DNA from: CAMBRQ01 sp945870325
GTDB lineage: Bacteria; Bacillota; Clostridia; Lachnospirales; Lachnospiraceae
DNA length: 33,930 bases
Assembly (NCBI RefSeq): GCF_050313795.1
Contig: NZ_JBNPMC010000036.1
Coordinates: 1-33,930 of the forward strand
Reading direction: 5' to 3'
Shown piece by piece: positions 1 through 7,912 of this stretch. The position numbers and the translations under genes are program-made. Under the pieces are notes generated by a model, which saw only the letters and a program-made list of their open reading frames with translations, had not been told where the DNA came from and searched no databases. How positions within the stretch are numbered: the first letter of the stretch is position 1; the number at the start of each line of letters is the position of its first letter.

Positions 1-860
1 CCTTTTACCGCACCGGCAGTAAGACCGCCAATTAAGAATCTCTTGAAAAGCAATGCCACAAGCACCGGCGGAATCACCGCAAGCAGTCCTCCTGCATTCA
101 TCAATCCATAATTCACCGTGTTTTTCGTCACAAATTCCGATATGATCACTGCAATTGGCTTCGTATCCAGAGACGGTGCCAGAATCAGCGGAATCAGATA
201 CTGATTCCAGACCGTAATGAACATAATCAATGCACTGGCAAATACCATCGGATAAGAGATCGGAAGCATTACCCTCGTCAGCACCTGAAAAGAGTTGCAC
301 CCGTCCACATATGCCGCTTCTTCCAGTTCTTTAGGAATCCCATTAAAATGATCCTCTAAAAGCCATACAATCAGAGGAAGCATTGCCGATATATATACCA
401 GCACCAGCCCCACAAGATTATCAATCAGCCCAATCCTGGAATAGACCTTGAATAACGGAACGATTGTAGAAAATACCGGAATCACCAATGTCGCGCGCAA
501 CAGCGTGTTGATTGCTTTATTTCCTTTAAAATTCATCCTGGATAATGCATATGCGCCCAGAATACAGATTGGCAGTCCAATCAGAATCGCCGCCATGCTT
601 GCGATAATCGCATTCTTAAGCCCCGCAAAGAACAACGCACTTTCCCTGGAAATCTCACCGCCGATTCCTAACAACTGTGCATAATTTTGCAGGGTAGGAT
701 GCAAGGGACTTAATGGTGCCGGAGATACCATGGTGTCTGCCTTAGGTGTAATACTAATGGAAAAAGACCATACAATCGGCCCCAGCGTCCACAGTAAAAA
801 GAATGCCAATACCAGTATATAGACAACCTTATCCCTCTTTCTTTTCCTTAGACGGTTCAT
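1..860 (-). CDS. Carbohydrate ABC transporter permease, MalG/CUT1 type (3' end cut by window edge)
   Basis: Reading the minus strand from the ATG at 860 gives an open frame of 286 codons to the window edge. It starts MNRLRKRKRDKVVYILVLAF, has about six hydrophobic segments, and carries the cytoplasmic EAA loop (EEAAYVDGCNSFQVLTRVML) with which MalG-type permeases contact the ATPase. The end, GGLTAGAVKG, is the usual C-terminus of this family, so only the stop codon or a residue or two is probably missing. Its ATG overlaps the stop of the upstream permease (ATGA), indicating translational coupling in a binding protein-permease-permease operon. The role is sugar import across the cytoplasmic membrane; the sugar cannot be read from the sequence. 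Confidence 0.93.
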   Translation of the reverse strand, partial: MNRLRKRKRDKVVYILVLAFFLLWTLGPIVWSFSISITPKADTMVSPAPLSPLHPTLQNYAQLLGIGGEISRESALFFAGLKNAIIASMAAILIGLPICILGAYALSRMNFKGNKAINTLLRATLVIPVFSTIVPLFKVYSRIGLIDNLVGLVLVYISAMLPLIVWLLEDHFNGIPKELEEAAYVDGCNSFQVLTRVMLPISYPMVFASALIMFITVWNQYLIPLILAPSLDTKPIAVIISEFVTKNTVNYGLMNAGGLLAVIPPVLVALLFKRFLIGGLTAGAVK

Positions 861-1729
861 AATACCTCTTCTCCCTTCCCTGTCAGCCTTCTGGTATAAA
901 GCAGCCAGATCACAATACAGACAAACATTACAATATAAGATAACGCACTCCCTTCCGAGAATCGCATATACTTGAAAGTTCTTCCATAGATCTCCGTCAT
1001 AAATGTATTGTTGCTGGAAGACATACCCACCAATGATACAATCTCATCTAATACATTTACCGCAGTAATCGTAGTCGTCGTTAAAGCGATCAACGTGGCA
1101 GGTCGCAGCATCGGATAAGTAATATATCGAAATGCCTTCATCCTGCCGCAGCCATCTATCGCCGCAGCCTCGTATAAAGTGTCTGAGATCGTCTGAAGTG
1201 CAGACATTAAGGTGATTGCCACCAGCGGAACCGCCCGCCACGCCACCGTCAATGCAACGATTGCCGTCACCGCCTTATTGTCCGAGAACCATTGCACCGG
1301 AGTTTTCAGGATTCCCCACTTGAGCAGAAGGCTATTCACCAATCCAAAACTCGGATGAAACATCCATCTCCAAATAATTCCGCTTACGATTCCCGGAATT
1401 GCCCATGGAATAATGACCACTGCTGTCAATATCCCTTTCAGCCTCACACTTCGGTTCAAGAACAATGCGAATGCCAGTCCCAGAAGATAGGTCATCAGCA
1501 TTACAAGCACTGTGATTGCAAGCGAATTTCCTGCCGCTTTCAGAACCTCCTGATCTTTCAGGAGCCGGATATAATTATCCAGCCCCATGAACTTAAGTTT
1601 CTCTGGCTTCAACAGATTAATATTCACAAAACTATAATATAATGTTGATATGATTGGCAGGTATATCAACACTGCCATCACTATAAAGAGCGGCATAACA
1701 TACAGATATCCTGCATTCTTCTTTTTCAT
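857..1729 (-). CDS. Carbohydrate ABC transporter permease, MalF/UgpA type
   Basis: A 290-residue inner-membrane permease with six predicted membrane spans; the first is at about residues 6-28. The EAA loop is visible as YEAAAIDGCGRMKAFRYITY, the contact site for an ABC ATPase. I place the start at the ATG at 1729 (MKKKNAGYLYV) because the GGGTGAG ribosome binding site then lies about 8 bases upstream; an ATG two codons earlier is too close to it, and longer starts run into the preceding lipoprotein gene. It follows the solute-binding protein and is coupled to the second permease by an ATGA overlap. No ATPase gene is present here, so a shared MsmK/MsiK-like ATPase elsewhere is inferred. Confidence 0.93.
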   Translation of the reverse strand: MKKKNAGYLYVMPLFIVMAVLIYLPIISTLYYSFVNINLLKPEKLKFMGLDNYIRLLKDQEVLKAAGNSLAITVLVMLMTYLLGLAFALFLNRSVRLKGILTAVVIIPWAIPGIVSGIIWRWMFHPSFGLVNSLLLKWGILKTPVQWFSDNKAVTAIVALTVAWRAVPLVAITLMSALQTISDTLYEAAAIDGCGRMKAFRYITYPMLRPATLIALTTTTITAVNVLDEIVSLVGMSSSNNTFMTEIYGRTFKYMRFSEGSALSYIVMFVCIVIWLLYTRRLTGKGEEVL

Positions 1730-1754
1730 GTACATCTCACCCTTCCGGCTGCCA

Positions 1755-3023
1755 TTACTTCGCAATGCCATCGACTTCTTTTACAATCTGCTCTGCCGCT
1801 TCTTTGGAGTCAAGCGTTCCCTGCGCCAGCGCATTTAATTTGTTGGCAACAATAGAACTGTATTCAGAATACCATCCGGGAACTCCGTTCGGGAATGGAG
1901 ACTGGTCAGCCTTCAATTCTTCCATCAGGATGTCCTCATCCGCGATCTCACCGGCAGTTCCCAGTTTCTCAAATGTCTTCACGCTGGATGGAACTGTTCC
2001 GTGCTTCTGATATAGATATGTCTGTACTTCATCACCCGTAAACCATTCGATAAATTCTTTGGCAAGTTCTTTATTCTTAGAATATTTCGAGATTCCGATT
2101 CCTTCCGGCAAGCCATAAGTCGCAGTCTGTATACTTTCTGTTCCAGGAATCAGCATGGTCTTCACCTGTCCAACAACCGAAGATTCCTCCGGATTATTGC
2201 AGGTTCCAAGCGTTCCCATAGCACCAATGAGGAAAGTGGCATTGCCTTTGCGGTAAGCACTGTCGGCCTCAACATCCGTCAGTGATATGGACGCCGGATC
2301 GATGATCTTCGTCTCATTCAACGCCTCGTCTACTAATTTCAGCGTTGCCTCCATCTTCTGTCCATCTATACTGTCATCTTCCCGGAAGAACGGAATCCCC
2401 TGGCAAAGGGACAGCCACAGCAGTTGATTTGCAGAATGTTCTGTAGCCGACAGAGTAAATGACAGCGGATATTCACAGATGCCCGCCTCCTTAATCTTCA
2501 CACAATCTTCCACCAGTTCCTTCCACGTTCTGGGTGTTTCCGTAATCTGCGCCGCCTTTAGATGTTCTTCATTATAATATCCGACTCTGATATCATTCAG
2601 ATACGGAATCGCAACGACATTGCCCGCTTCCTCGAAAGAAGTATACAATGGATACTCTTCCTTCTGTTCATCCGTCAACTCAAAAGGTTCGACACAATCT
2701 GCACTGATGAATTCTTTCGTCCAGGACCAGTCTACCTCCATGACATCCGCCGGGGCAACCTTGCTCACTGCAGCAACCGTAATCTTATCATGAATCTCAT
2801 CCCACCCCATAATATTCAGATTCACCTTCGTACCATGCTCTTCTTCAAAATGATGTATTAATTCCTGAGATGGCTCTGCCCATGGCGGAAGCAGCACCGT
2901 AAGTTCTCCTTCTCCGGAAGCACTACTACTCTTCTTGTCCTTCCCGCCCGAACATGCAGCAAGACCAACTACCGCCATACTAGCAGCCATGAACACACAT
3001 AATATCCGTCTATATTTTTTCAT
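1755..3023 (-). CDS. Extracellular sugar-binding lipoprotein (family 1 solute-binding protein)
   Basis: A 422-residue protein with a classical lipoprotein signal: basic start MKKYRR, hydrophobic core, and lipobox LAAC with Cys24 as the lipidated residue, followed by a Ser/Lys-rich linker. The mature part fits the family 1 (MalE-like) binding proteins: LTVLLPPWAEPSQELIHHFE near the N-terminus, then GIGISKYSKNKELAKEFIEW in the C-terminal lobe. It should capture a sugar or oligosaccharide outside the membrane and deliver it to the two permeases encoded directly downstream. The start has a good AGGAGAGG site. It heads the transporter operon and is divergent from an AraC-type regulator, which probably controls it. 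Confidence 0.94.
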   Translation of the reverse strand: MKKYRRILCVFMAASMAVVGLAACSGGKDKKSSSASGEGELTVLLPPWAEPSQELIHHFEEEHGTKVNLNIMGWDEIHDKITVAAVSKVAPADVMEVDWSWTKEFISADCVEPFELTDEQKEEYPLYTSFEEAGNVVAIPYLNDIRVGYYNEEHLKAAQITETPRTWKELVEDCVKIKEAGICEYPLSFTLSATEHSANQLLWLSLCQGIPFFREDDSIDGQKMEATLKLVDEALNETKIIDPASISLTDVEADSAYRKGNATFLIGAMGTLGTCNNPEESSVVGQVKTMLIPGTESIQTATYGLPEGIGISKYSKNKELAKEFIEWFTGDEVQTYLYQKHGTVPSSVKTFEKLGTAGEIADEDILMEELKADQSPFPNGVPGWYSEYSSIVANKLNALAQGTLDSKEAAEQIVKEVDGIAK

Positions 3024-3089
3024 ACGTTCCTCTCCTTTTTATTCATTGTTAAATATTTCCAATTATGCACATAATCTTTATTGTCATTA

Positions 3090-3137
3090 ATTATAGCAAC
3101 GCATTTTCTTGAATTACATACATTATTCAAGTATAAT
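3090..3137. promoter_or_regulatory. Divergent promoter region between transporter operon and AraC regulator
   Basis: On the plus strand TTGAAT (3109-3114) and TATAAT (3132-3137) are 17 bases apart, a good sigma-A-type promoter for the regulator. A CTTGAA/TTCAAG inverted repeat (3108-3113 and 3126-3131) lies exactly between and over these boxes. On the minus strand a TATAAT (3090-3095) faces the transporter genes but lacks a good -35, which suggests activator dependence. The inverted repeat as a regulator site is inference. Confidence 0.5.
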
Positions 3138-3175
3138 TATGGACAAATTCACTATTATAAGAAAAGGAGATTGCC

Positions 3176-4057
3176 ATGGACCGACAGACGATAAACAGAT
3201 GCTATACCAACACCTATTCCCTGGTAAGATATCATGCTTCCGGATTCGAAAATACTTCCGAATACTTGCAGATTAATTCCTGTGGATATTGCGAAGAAAT
3301 ACCGGATCTGGAACCTGTATCACGCCCTCACGGGCGTCGTGACTTCTTCTTATCCTATAGTTATTCCGGAGATATGTATGTTGAGACGAATGGAGAAGAA
3401 CTACTGTGTTCCTCCGGCGATCTCTTACTCTACGCGCCAGAAGAACCACAAGTTTACCGTTACGACTGCACCAAGCACTTAAGCAACTACTGGATACATT
3501 TTACCGGCTATGGCGCCTCACAGTTTATCGAGATGCTGGACATCCCCACTCAGGTACCCTATCATCTGGGATATATCCCGGAGATAAAACACTTCATTCA
3601 AAAAATCATTCTGGAAATAAACAGCGAAAGACCTGGCAGCATCCTCTATGCTACCTCGCTGTTTGCCGTGATACTATCTTTGATCAATAAGAAAAAAGCA
3701 GAAAATATGCTGCCGGACAATCATGAACAGAATGAACACATCTACCAGACTGTTGATTATATCCAGCACCATCTCTCTGCTAAAATCAGCATCTCACATC
3801 TTGCTTCTATGTCTTTTCTAAGCGCAAACAGATACACGAATGTCTTCAAATCCCTCCTGGGAACGACGCCGCAGGAATACATTATCCGCCTGCGGCTTCA
3901 GAAGGCTCTGCAGCTGTTAAAAGATACCGATTGGACGATCACCAGAATCGCCTCTACCATCGGCTACCATGACTCCATGTATTTTAGCCGCTTGTTTAAA
4001 AAATATTATCAGATCTCACCCTCTGAGTTCCGCTCCAGGATTAGGAATTCTGATTAA
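3176..4057 (+). CDS. AraC-family transcriptional regulator with N-terminal cupin-like sensor
   Basis: A 293-residue regulator. The N-terminal half is β-rich (FFLSYSYSGDMYVETNGEEL, then GDLLLYAPEEPQVYRY), the pattern of the AraC sugar-binding cupin domain. The C-terminal approximately 100 residues hold the two helix-turn-helix motifs: ISHLASMSFLSANRYTNVFK with the invariant GTTPQEYIIRLRLQKALQLL, then ITRIASTIGYHDSMYFSRLF and the closing FKKYYQISPSEFR. The start has an AAGGAG site. It is divergently transcribed from the sugar transporter, the usual arrangement for a regulator that activates transport in response to the sugar. Confidence 0.94.
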   Translation: MDRQTINRCYTNTYSLVRYHASGFENTSEYLQINSCGYCEEIPDLEPVSRPHGRRDFFLSYSYSGDMYVETNGEELLCSSGDLLLYAPEEPQVYRYDCTKHLSNYWIHFTGYGASQFIEMLDIPTQVPYHLGYIPEIKHFIQKIILEINSERPGSILYATSLFAVILSLINKKKAENMLPDNHEQNEHIYQTVDYIQHHLSAKISISHLASMSFLSANRYTNVFKSLLGTTPQEYIIRLRLQKALQLLKDTDWTITRIASTIGYHDSMYFSRLFKKYYQISPSEFRSRIRNSD

Positions 4058-4069
4058 ATTCAATAAATT

Positions 4070-4151
4070 TCAATTAGGGACACCCCTATTTTAATTAGGG
4101 ACAGGGCAAATCCAATTGGGGACGGGGAAAATTGAAAAAACCCCCGTCCCC
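4070..4151. repeat. REP-like GGGGAC repeat cluster with 10-bp hairpin
   Basis: Three degenerate copies of an AATTRGGGAC unit occur in tandem. The last, GGGGACGGGG (4118-4127), is the perfect reverse complement of CCCCGTCCCC (4142-4151), giving a 10-bp stem with a 14-base loop right at the ends of two converging genes. There is no T-run directly after the stem on either strand. GGGGAC-type palindromes of this sort are often dispersed REP elements in clostridia (my recollection, not tested here); it may also help termination. Confidence 0.5.
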
Positions 4152-4153
4152 TC

Positions 4154-4930
4154 CTATATCCGCTTCATCGAACGTATCCTCTTTTTGGTATCATCATCCA
4201 CCTGCCTGGATTCTATGATCTTCTGTAATGCTTTATTATATGTAAAGTCATCCAATTTGCAACGCTTCAAATATTCTAATGTCTCCACAGGGAAACTGAC
4301 ATAATAAATGGAGATAGCCCAGGCTGCCGCCATCTTCACATAATATGATTCATGCCGAACAGCATCCAGCAGGTTTAACGCCTCACTTATATGCGTCTCA
4401 TCTATATAATAAAACAGCATCATTACTATGCCGAAACGAATCTCATATTCTTTATCAGACTTTACATAAGGCATGATAAATTCCCACATCTCCAGTGGAT
4501 GGGCCCTTGCCACTTTCAGCCCCGAACAGAAACTGTCACACACTGACCAGTTATTAATCTTAGGGACAAATTCAGTTATATACTGTTGAACCTCCGGTAA
4601 TTCAGCCTTTGCATAGCCAATCACCATGCCTTGCAACATGATTTCCTCAAAACTATCATCTCTTGCATCCGCAAGATAAGAACGCCAGTCTGACTTCGCA
4701 ATCCTTTTCGCGATCTTGCGAAGCGCCGGAAGTCTGACCCCCAGAACACTTTCTGAAGGAATATTCGGTATCAGAGAACTGGAGAACTTTTGAAATTTTG
4801 GTTCAGCAAGTTCTTCCAGCATCTTTCTGATATGTTCGTTCAACCCACATTCCCTCTCCGATTCATCTGCTATTATCCCTGCGATTATCCCTACGGCATC
4901 CTCAGTCTGTATATTAGTTTCCACCCTCAT
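4154..4930 (-). CDS. DNA alkylation repair protein, AlkD-like HEAT-repeat family
   Basis: A 258-residue, almost wholly α-helical protein matching the AlkD-like family of HEAT-repeat DNA glycosylases: FSSSLIPNIPSESVLGVRLP and LRKIAKRIAKSDW near the N-terminus, then EIMLQGMVIGYAK, INNWSVCDSFCSGLKVA, and EIRFGIVMMLFYYID. The Trp-Asp pair in NNWSVCDSF corresponds to the DNA-contacting region of the family. It would remove or recognise alkylated bases in the cytoplasm. I chose the ATG at 4930 (MRVETN) because GGAGGATCAA precedes it; an open frame extends upstream over the greA stop but has no ribosome binding site. It sits 25 bases after the Gre factor gene and is probably cotranscribed. Confidence 0.88.
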   Translation of the reverse strand: MRVETNIQTEDAVGIIAGIIADESERECGLNEHIRKMLEELAEPKFQKFSSSLIPNIPSESVLGVRLPALRKIAKRIAKSDWRSYLADARDDSFEEIMLQGMVIGYAKAELPEVQQYITEFVPKINNWSVCDSFCSGLKVARAHPLEMWEFIMPYVKSDKEYEIRFGIVMMLFYYIDETHISEALNLLDAVRHESYYVKMAAAWAISIYYVSFPVETLEYLKRCKLDDFTYNKALQKIIESRQVDDDTKKRIRSMKRI

Positions 4931-4955
4931 TTGATCCTCCTGCAACAGACTCATT

Positions 4956-5459
4956 TTAATATTTGCGCAGTGTATCCTGTGAATCATCTGTCGTCTTGTC
5001 AATCTTTCGGATGATCACATAATAACCGTTATCTCCGCTCGTCTTCACCTTCACTCGGTCACCAACTTTATGACCTCTGATTGCTTTTCCAAGAGGTGAC
5101 TCAATACTGATCAGCCCCTGGAGGGAATTCCCCCGCACGCTCGTTACCAGCCGATAGACTTCCGTCTCATCGTCATCTTCAAAATACACTTCCACCGTAT
5201 TATTGATTCCTACTTCATCATCCTTTGACACATCGGATACAATCCTCGCATTCTTGAGCATCTTCTCCAGATATCGAATCCGGCTTTCATTCCGGTTCTT
5301 GTCCTGCTTCGCTGCCTTATACTCGAAATTCTCACTCAAGTCACCTTGCGCCCTGGCTTCCTTGACCGCTTCCAACTCCCTTTTGCGGACTACGAGTTTG
5401 CGGTATTCTATCTCTTCTTTAATCTTCTTTACATCACTTTCGGTTAACTGTTCTCCCAT
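4956..5459 (-). CDS. GreA/GreB-family transcription elongation factor
   Basis: A 167-residue Gre factor. The N-terminal antiparallel coiled coil (about residues 1-75) carries the family signature ARAQGDLSENFEYKAAK, whose acidic tip enters the RNA polymerase secondary channel and stimulates cleavage of backtracked RNA. The C-terminal FKBP-like domain shows ISIESPLGKAIRGHKVGDRV. The C-terminal tail (KIDKTTDDSQDTLRKY) is slightly longer than in typical GreA. The AAGGAGTG site precedes the ATG. It could be a second, non-housekeeping Gre paralogue; I therefore give no gene symbol. A possible small gene overlaps its 5' end. Confidence 0.93.
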   Translation of the reverse strand: MGEQLTESDVKKIKEEIEYRKLVVRKRELEAVKEARAQGDLSENFEYKAAKQDKNRNESRIRYLEKMLKNARIVSDVSKDDEVGINNTVEVYFEDDDETEVYRLVTSVRGNSLQGLISIESPLGKAIRGHKVGDRVKVKTSGDNGYYVIIRKIDKTTDDSQDTLRKY

Positions 5460-5632
5460 GATATTTCACTCCTTAATAAATTGTCCTTAACAATCCACTC
5501 CTGGCAAACTGCACTTTTGCATGCCGCCTCTACAATGCTTGCCAGCGGAATCAAAGAGACTTTCTTCAGTCCTTCCAGACACAATATATGTTTAAATTCA
5601 TTGTCACTTATTTTAACTCTTATACTGTTCAT
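5444..5632 (-). CDS. Possible small protein upstream of the Gre factor
   Basis: An open frame of 62 residues (MNSIRVKISDNEFKHILCLE...) ends 16 bases inside the Gre factor gene. A weak AGAGGAA lies 12 bases before the ATG. The composition is not obviously random, but I recognise no family. It could equally be the untranslated leader of the Gre gene. The overlap would allow translational coupling. Confidence 0.28.
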   Translation of the reverse strand: MNSIRVKISDNEFKHILCLEGLKKVSLIPLASIVEAACKSAVCQEWIVKDNLLRSEISWENS

Positions 5633-5700
5633 TTGTCCAGTAGTTTCCTCTACTGCCAGGTACTCCCAGTTTTCTAAAGATTGCTAAAGATTAGTATATC

Positions 5701-5743
5701 GAAACAGGTCTGCCATGTAAATAATGGCAGACCCACCTGTTTC
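5701..5743. terminator. Long stem-loop between the Xre and Gre operons
   Basis: GAAACAGGT (5701-5709) pairs with ACCTGTTTC (5735-5743) and CTGCCAT (5710-5716) with ATGGCAG (5724-5730), around a 7-base loop, with a 4-base bulge on one side. It lies directly after the stop of the Xre-family gene on the minus strand. No clear T-run follows, so terminator function is probable rather than certain. Confidence 0.5.
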
Positions 5744-5760
5744 TTCAGAACTAATTTCCA

Positions 5761-6612
5761 CTATCCTATATGCGTCCCGAACATAACCAACACATCCTTC
5801 AGCGGTTTCCAAAGTCCCGGATGGTATCCATCCAGAAACTTCTCTATCTCTACCGCCTGAATGCCTTCATACCACACCAGACAATTCTCTCCTCTTGCTG
5901 TCTCGCCAATCGCCGTCCTGCCAAAAGCAGACACCCCTACCGCAATCTCTCTGCCATACGCCGCTACTCCTGCGCTATAGATTCCCACAACTGCAGAACC
6001 GAACGCTACAACTCCTATCGCGACCGCTCCCCATGCCAGCAAGCCAACCGCCAGCGCTGCAATCGCCAATAAGCCCAACGCAACCGCGCCAAGACTGATT
6101 ACTCCAACGGATAGCGCCCCGAAACTAATCACTCCAATCGCAATATTCCCAATTGCAATAATCCCTTTCGCCACCGAATCCTTGCCAAGATTCCTGGAGA
6201 ATCTGACAGATACCAGAGGTATGCCCGCAATCTTCGTCTTACTGGTATACTGATAGCCTTTGATATATCTTGCAAGAGCATCTACCTTCTCTTCGATACG
6301 CCGGTTCTCCTCCTCATGATATCGTTCCTGTTCCCGGCGACTTTCCTGTTCCCACTGTCTATCCTCTCCGGATACTTTTCTTACTAATCCGCTCTCCAAT
6401 CTATCCTCTTCCTCCAGATAATCCTTCAGCATATAGTCCAGACTCACCTGAAAAAGTTCCGACATTGCAACTAATTTGGATATTTCCGGCGTACTCGTTC
6501 CTGCCTCCCATTTGCTCACTGACTGTCTGGTAATACCAAGCCGGTCAGCCAACTGCTCCTGAGACATTCCCAGGCGCCTTCTCTCTCTGGTTATCTTCTC
6601 TGATAGGTTCAT
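5761..6612 (-). CDS. Xre-family regulator with a C-terminal glycine-pentad repeat domain
   Basis: A 283-residue protein from the ATG at 6612 (MNLSEKITRERRRLG), chosen because AGGTG lies just upstream and the Xre domain begins there. Residues 3-62 form a typical helix-turn-helix (MSQEQLADRLGITRQSVSKWEAG). A charged, coiled-coil-like linker follows (about 66-118). Residues 150-220 then show glycine at every fifth position, with the single exception of Ala185, spaced by hydrophobic residues (AIGVISFGALSVGVISLG). This looks like a β-solenoid or membrane-associated repeat; its function is unknown to me. A C-terminal approximately 45-residue segment has a conserved-looking WYEGIQAVEIEKFLDGYHPG. The DNA-binding role is clear, the repeat's role is not. 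Confidence 0.85.
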   Translation of the reverse strand: MNLSEKITRERRRLGMSQEQLADRLGITRQSVSKWEAGTSTPEISKLVAMSELFQVSLDYMLKDYLEEEDRLESGLVRKVSGEDRQWEQESRREQERYHEEENRRIEEKVDALARYIKGYQYTSKTKIAGIPLVSVRFSRNLGKDSVAKGIIAIGNIAIGVISFGALSVGVISLGAVALGLLAIAALAVGLLAWGAVAIGVVAFGSAVVGIYSAGVAAYGREIAVGVSAFGRTAIGETARGENCLVWYEGIQAVEIEKFLDGYHPGLWKPLKDVLVMFGTHIG

Positions 6613-6770
6613 TTCATGCACCTGCTTTCCCTGTTGATATAAGAATTGTACTTTATTATGGACAACAGCACAAGAAAACAGTGATTGGAAATTCGTCAAC
6701 CAGTGGTTGCGCCCTCCTATTTTCAAGGTTTTCACGATATCATCTCCCATATCTTCCAATCGATTCATTC

Positions 6771-7379
6771 TCAGATAGCCAAATATCTGAACACCAAATA
6801 TGGATTATATAGGAAAAATGTACCCAAAAGTGCTAACAGAATATAAATCAGCGCTTCATACTTCTCCTCTGATGCCGTCTTCAGCCGTTCTCCAAATATC
6901 TTCGCAAAGATTCTCCATACCAGATATCCAATCAATGCTCCACACGTATTTGCCATCAAATCGTCAATATCCGATGCTCGCCAGTTAAATAACTGGGTAA
7001 TCTCAATCATAAGGGAGAAGATCAATCCAATCAATACTGTCTTCCCACATTTTCTACATTCTTTCCAAATCAAAGGGAGAAGAAAACCTAAGGGCATACA
7101 CATAATGATATTTAGTACAAATCCAATCCCAAAAGAATCAAAAGGCACCAGATTGATTCCTCCAATAATCAGATTCGTATCTTTCCTTAATACATCCCCA
7201 AGCACACCGACTCCCGTCACCTGGAATACCATCCATAGATACAACACAAAGATATACACCCAGATAAAATGTGCCACTGGTCTTTCTCTTCCTATCTTAC
7301 GTTCTCTCATCATGAATATCAACTGATATACCATACACGGAAGAAATGCACACACCAAACTATAGACCGTAAAAATCAT
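6771..7379 (-). CDS. VanZ-family membrane protein
   Basis: About 202 residues with five or so hydrophobic segments. The VanZ-family core is visible: INLVPFDSF, NIIMCMPLGFLLPLIW, then the signature EITQLFNWRASDIDDLMANT and CGALIGYLVWRIF. VanZ proteins are integral membrane proteins; the founding member gives low-level teicoplanin resistance, but the biochemical activity of most relatives is unknown. I chose the ATG at 7379 because GGAGGGAAGAG precedes it. It lies upstream of the Xre-type gene on the same strand, about 158 bases from its start, so the two may be cotranscribed. Confidence 0.9.
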   Translation of the reverse strand: MIFTVYSLVCAFLPCMVYQLIFMMRERKIGRERPVAHFIWVYIFVLYLWMVFQVTGVGVLGDVLRKDTNLIIGGINLVPFDSFGIGFVLNIIMCMPLGFLLPLIWKECRKCGKTVLIGLIFSLMIEITQLFNWRASDIDDLMANTCGALIGYLVWRIFAKIFGERLKTASEEKYEALIYILLALLGTFFLYNPYLVFRYLAI

Positions 7380-7533
7380 CTCTCTTCCCTCCTTCATATA
7401 TTGCAGAAAACCTTATTACTAAAAAATGATAACAAATATTCCTTAAATATCCGAAAGGGAAATTATTAATAATTTATGATTTTTGCCTGGTGACTAACAA
7501 AATGCAGCCTGTACAACTTATTCTTTTTACTGT

Positions 7534-7841
7534 ATGATAATAAAAACAAACACATCAGATATCATGTTTATTGCAGAAGCCCCCGGAAGCCAGGAAGATG
7601 AGGCTGGCATTCCCTTTGTCGGACGTTCTGGAAAACTCTTAGATGAATTGCCGCACAGCACATTATATCACCTGATTTCAGAATTACCAGGCAGCACGGC
7701 ACCTGGACTTACCGGAAGGATTGTGCGATGACCGCCGTATATCACCCGTCAGCCATTCTGCGAGATCTCTCCAAATTAGAATTGACGAAAGCGGATTTTC
7801 GGGAAATTGTAAGAAAAAGGGCGGAACTGACTCCTAACTGA
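7534..7841 (+). pseudogene. Remnant of a family-4 uracil-DNA glycosylase with an internal deletion
   Basis: The first frame (7534-7731) contains MFIAEAPGSQEDEAGIPFVG followed by RSGKLLDE, the N-terminal catalytic motif of family-4 uracil-DNA glycosylases. It then goes out of frame. The C-terminal motif appears in another frame at 7728-7841: MTAVYHPSAILRDLSKLELT with the helix ADFREIVRK. The middle of the enzyme, including the iron-sulfur cysteines, is missing. Intact family members are about 190-220 residues, so roughly half has been lost. I read this as a decayed gene rather than two small genes. Confidence 0.75.
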
Positions 7842-7865
7842 TTACTTATATGAATCCATAATATT

Positions 7866-7899
7866 GGGGAGATGCCCTTCCTCAAGAGAACATCTCCCC
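7866..7899. terminator. Stem-loop between the glycosylase remnant and the DUF218 gene
   Basis: GGGGAGATG (7866-7874) is the perfect reverse complement of CATCTCCCC (7891-7899), giving a 9-bp stem with a 16-base loop between two converging units. The T-run is poor, so this is a probable bidirectional terminator. Confidence 0.5.
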
Positions 7900-7912
7900 G
7901 ACTTAATATATC

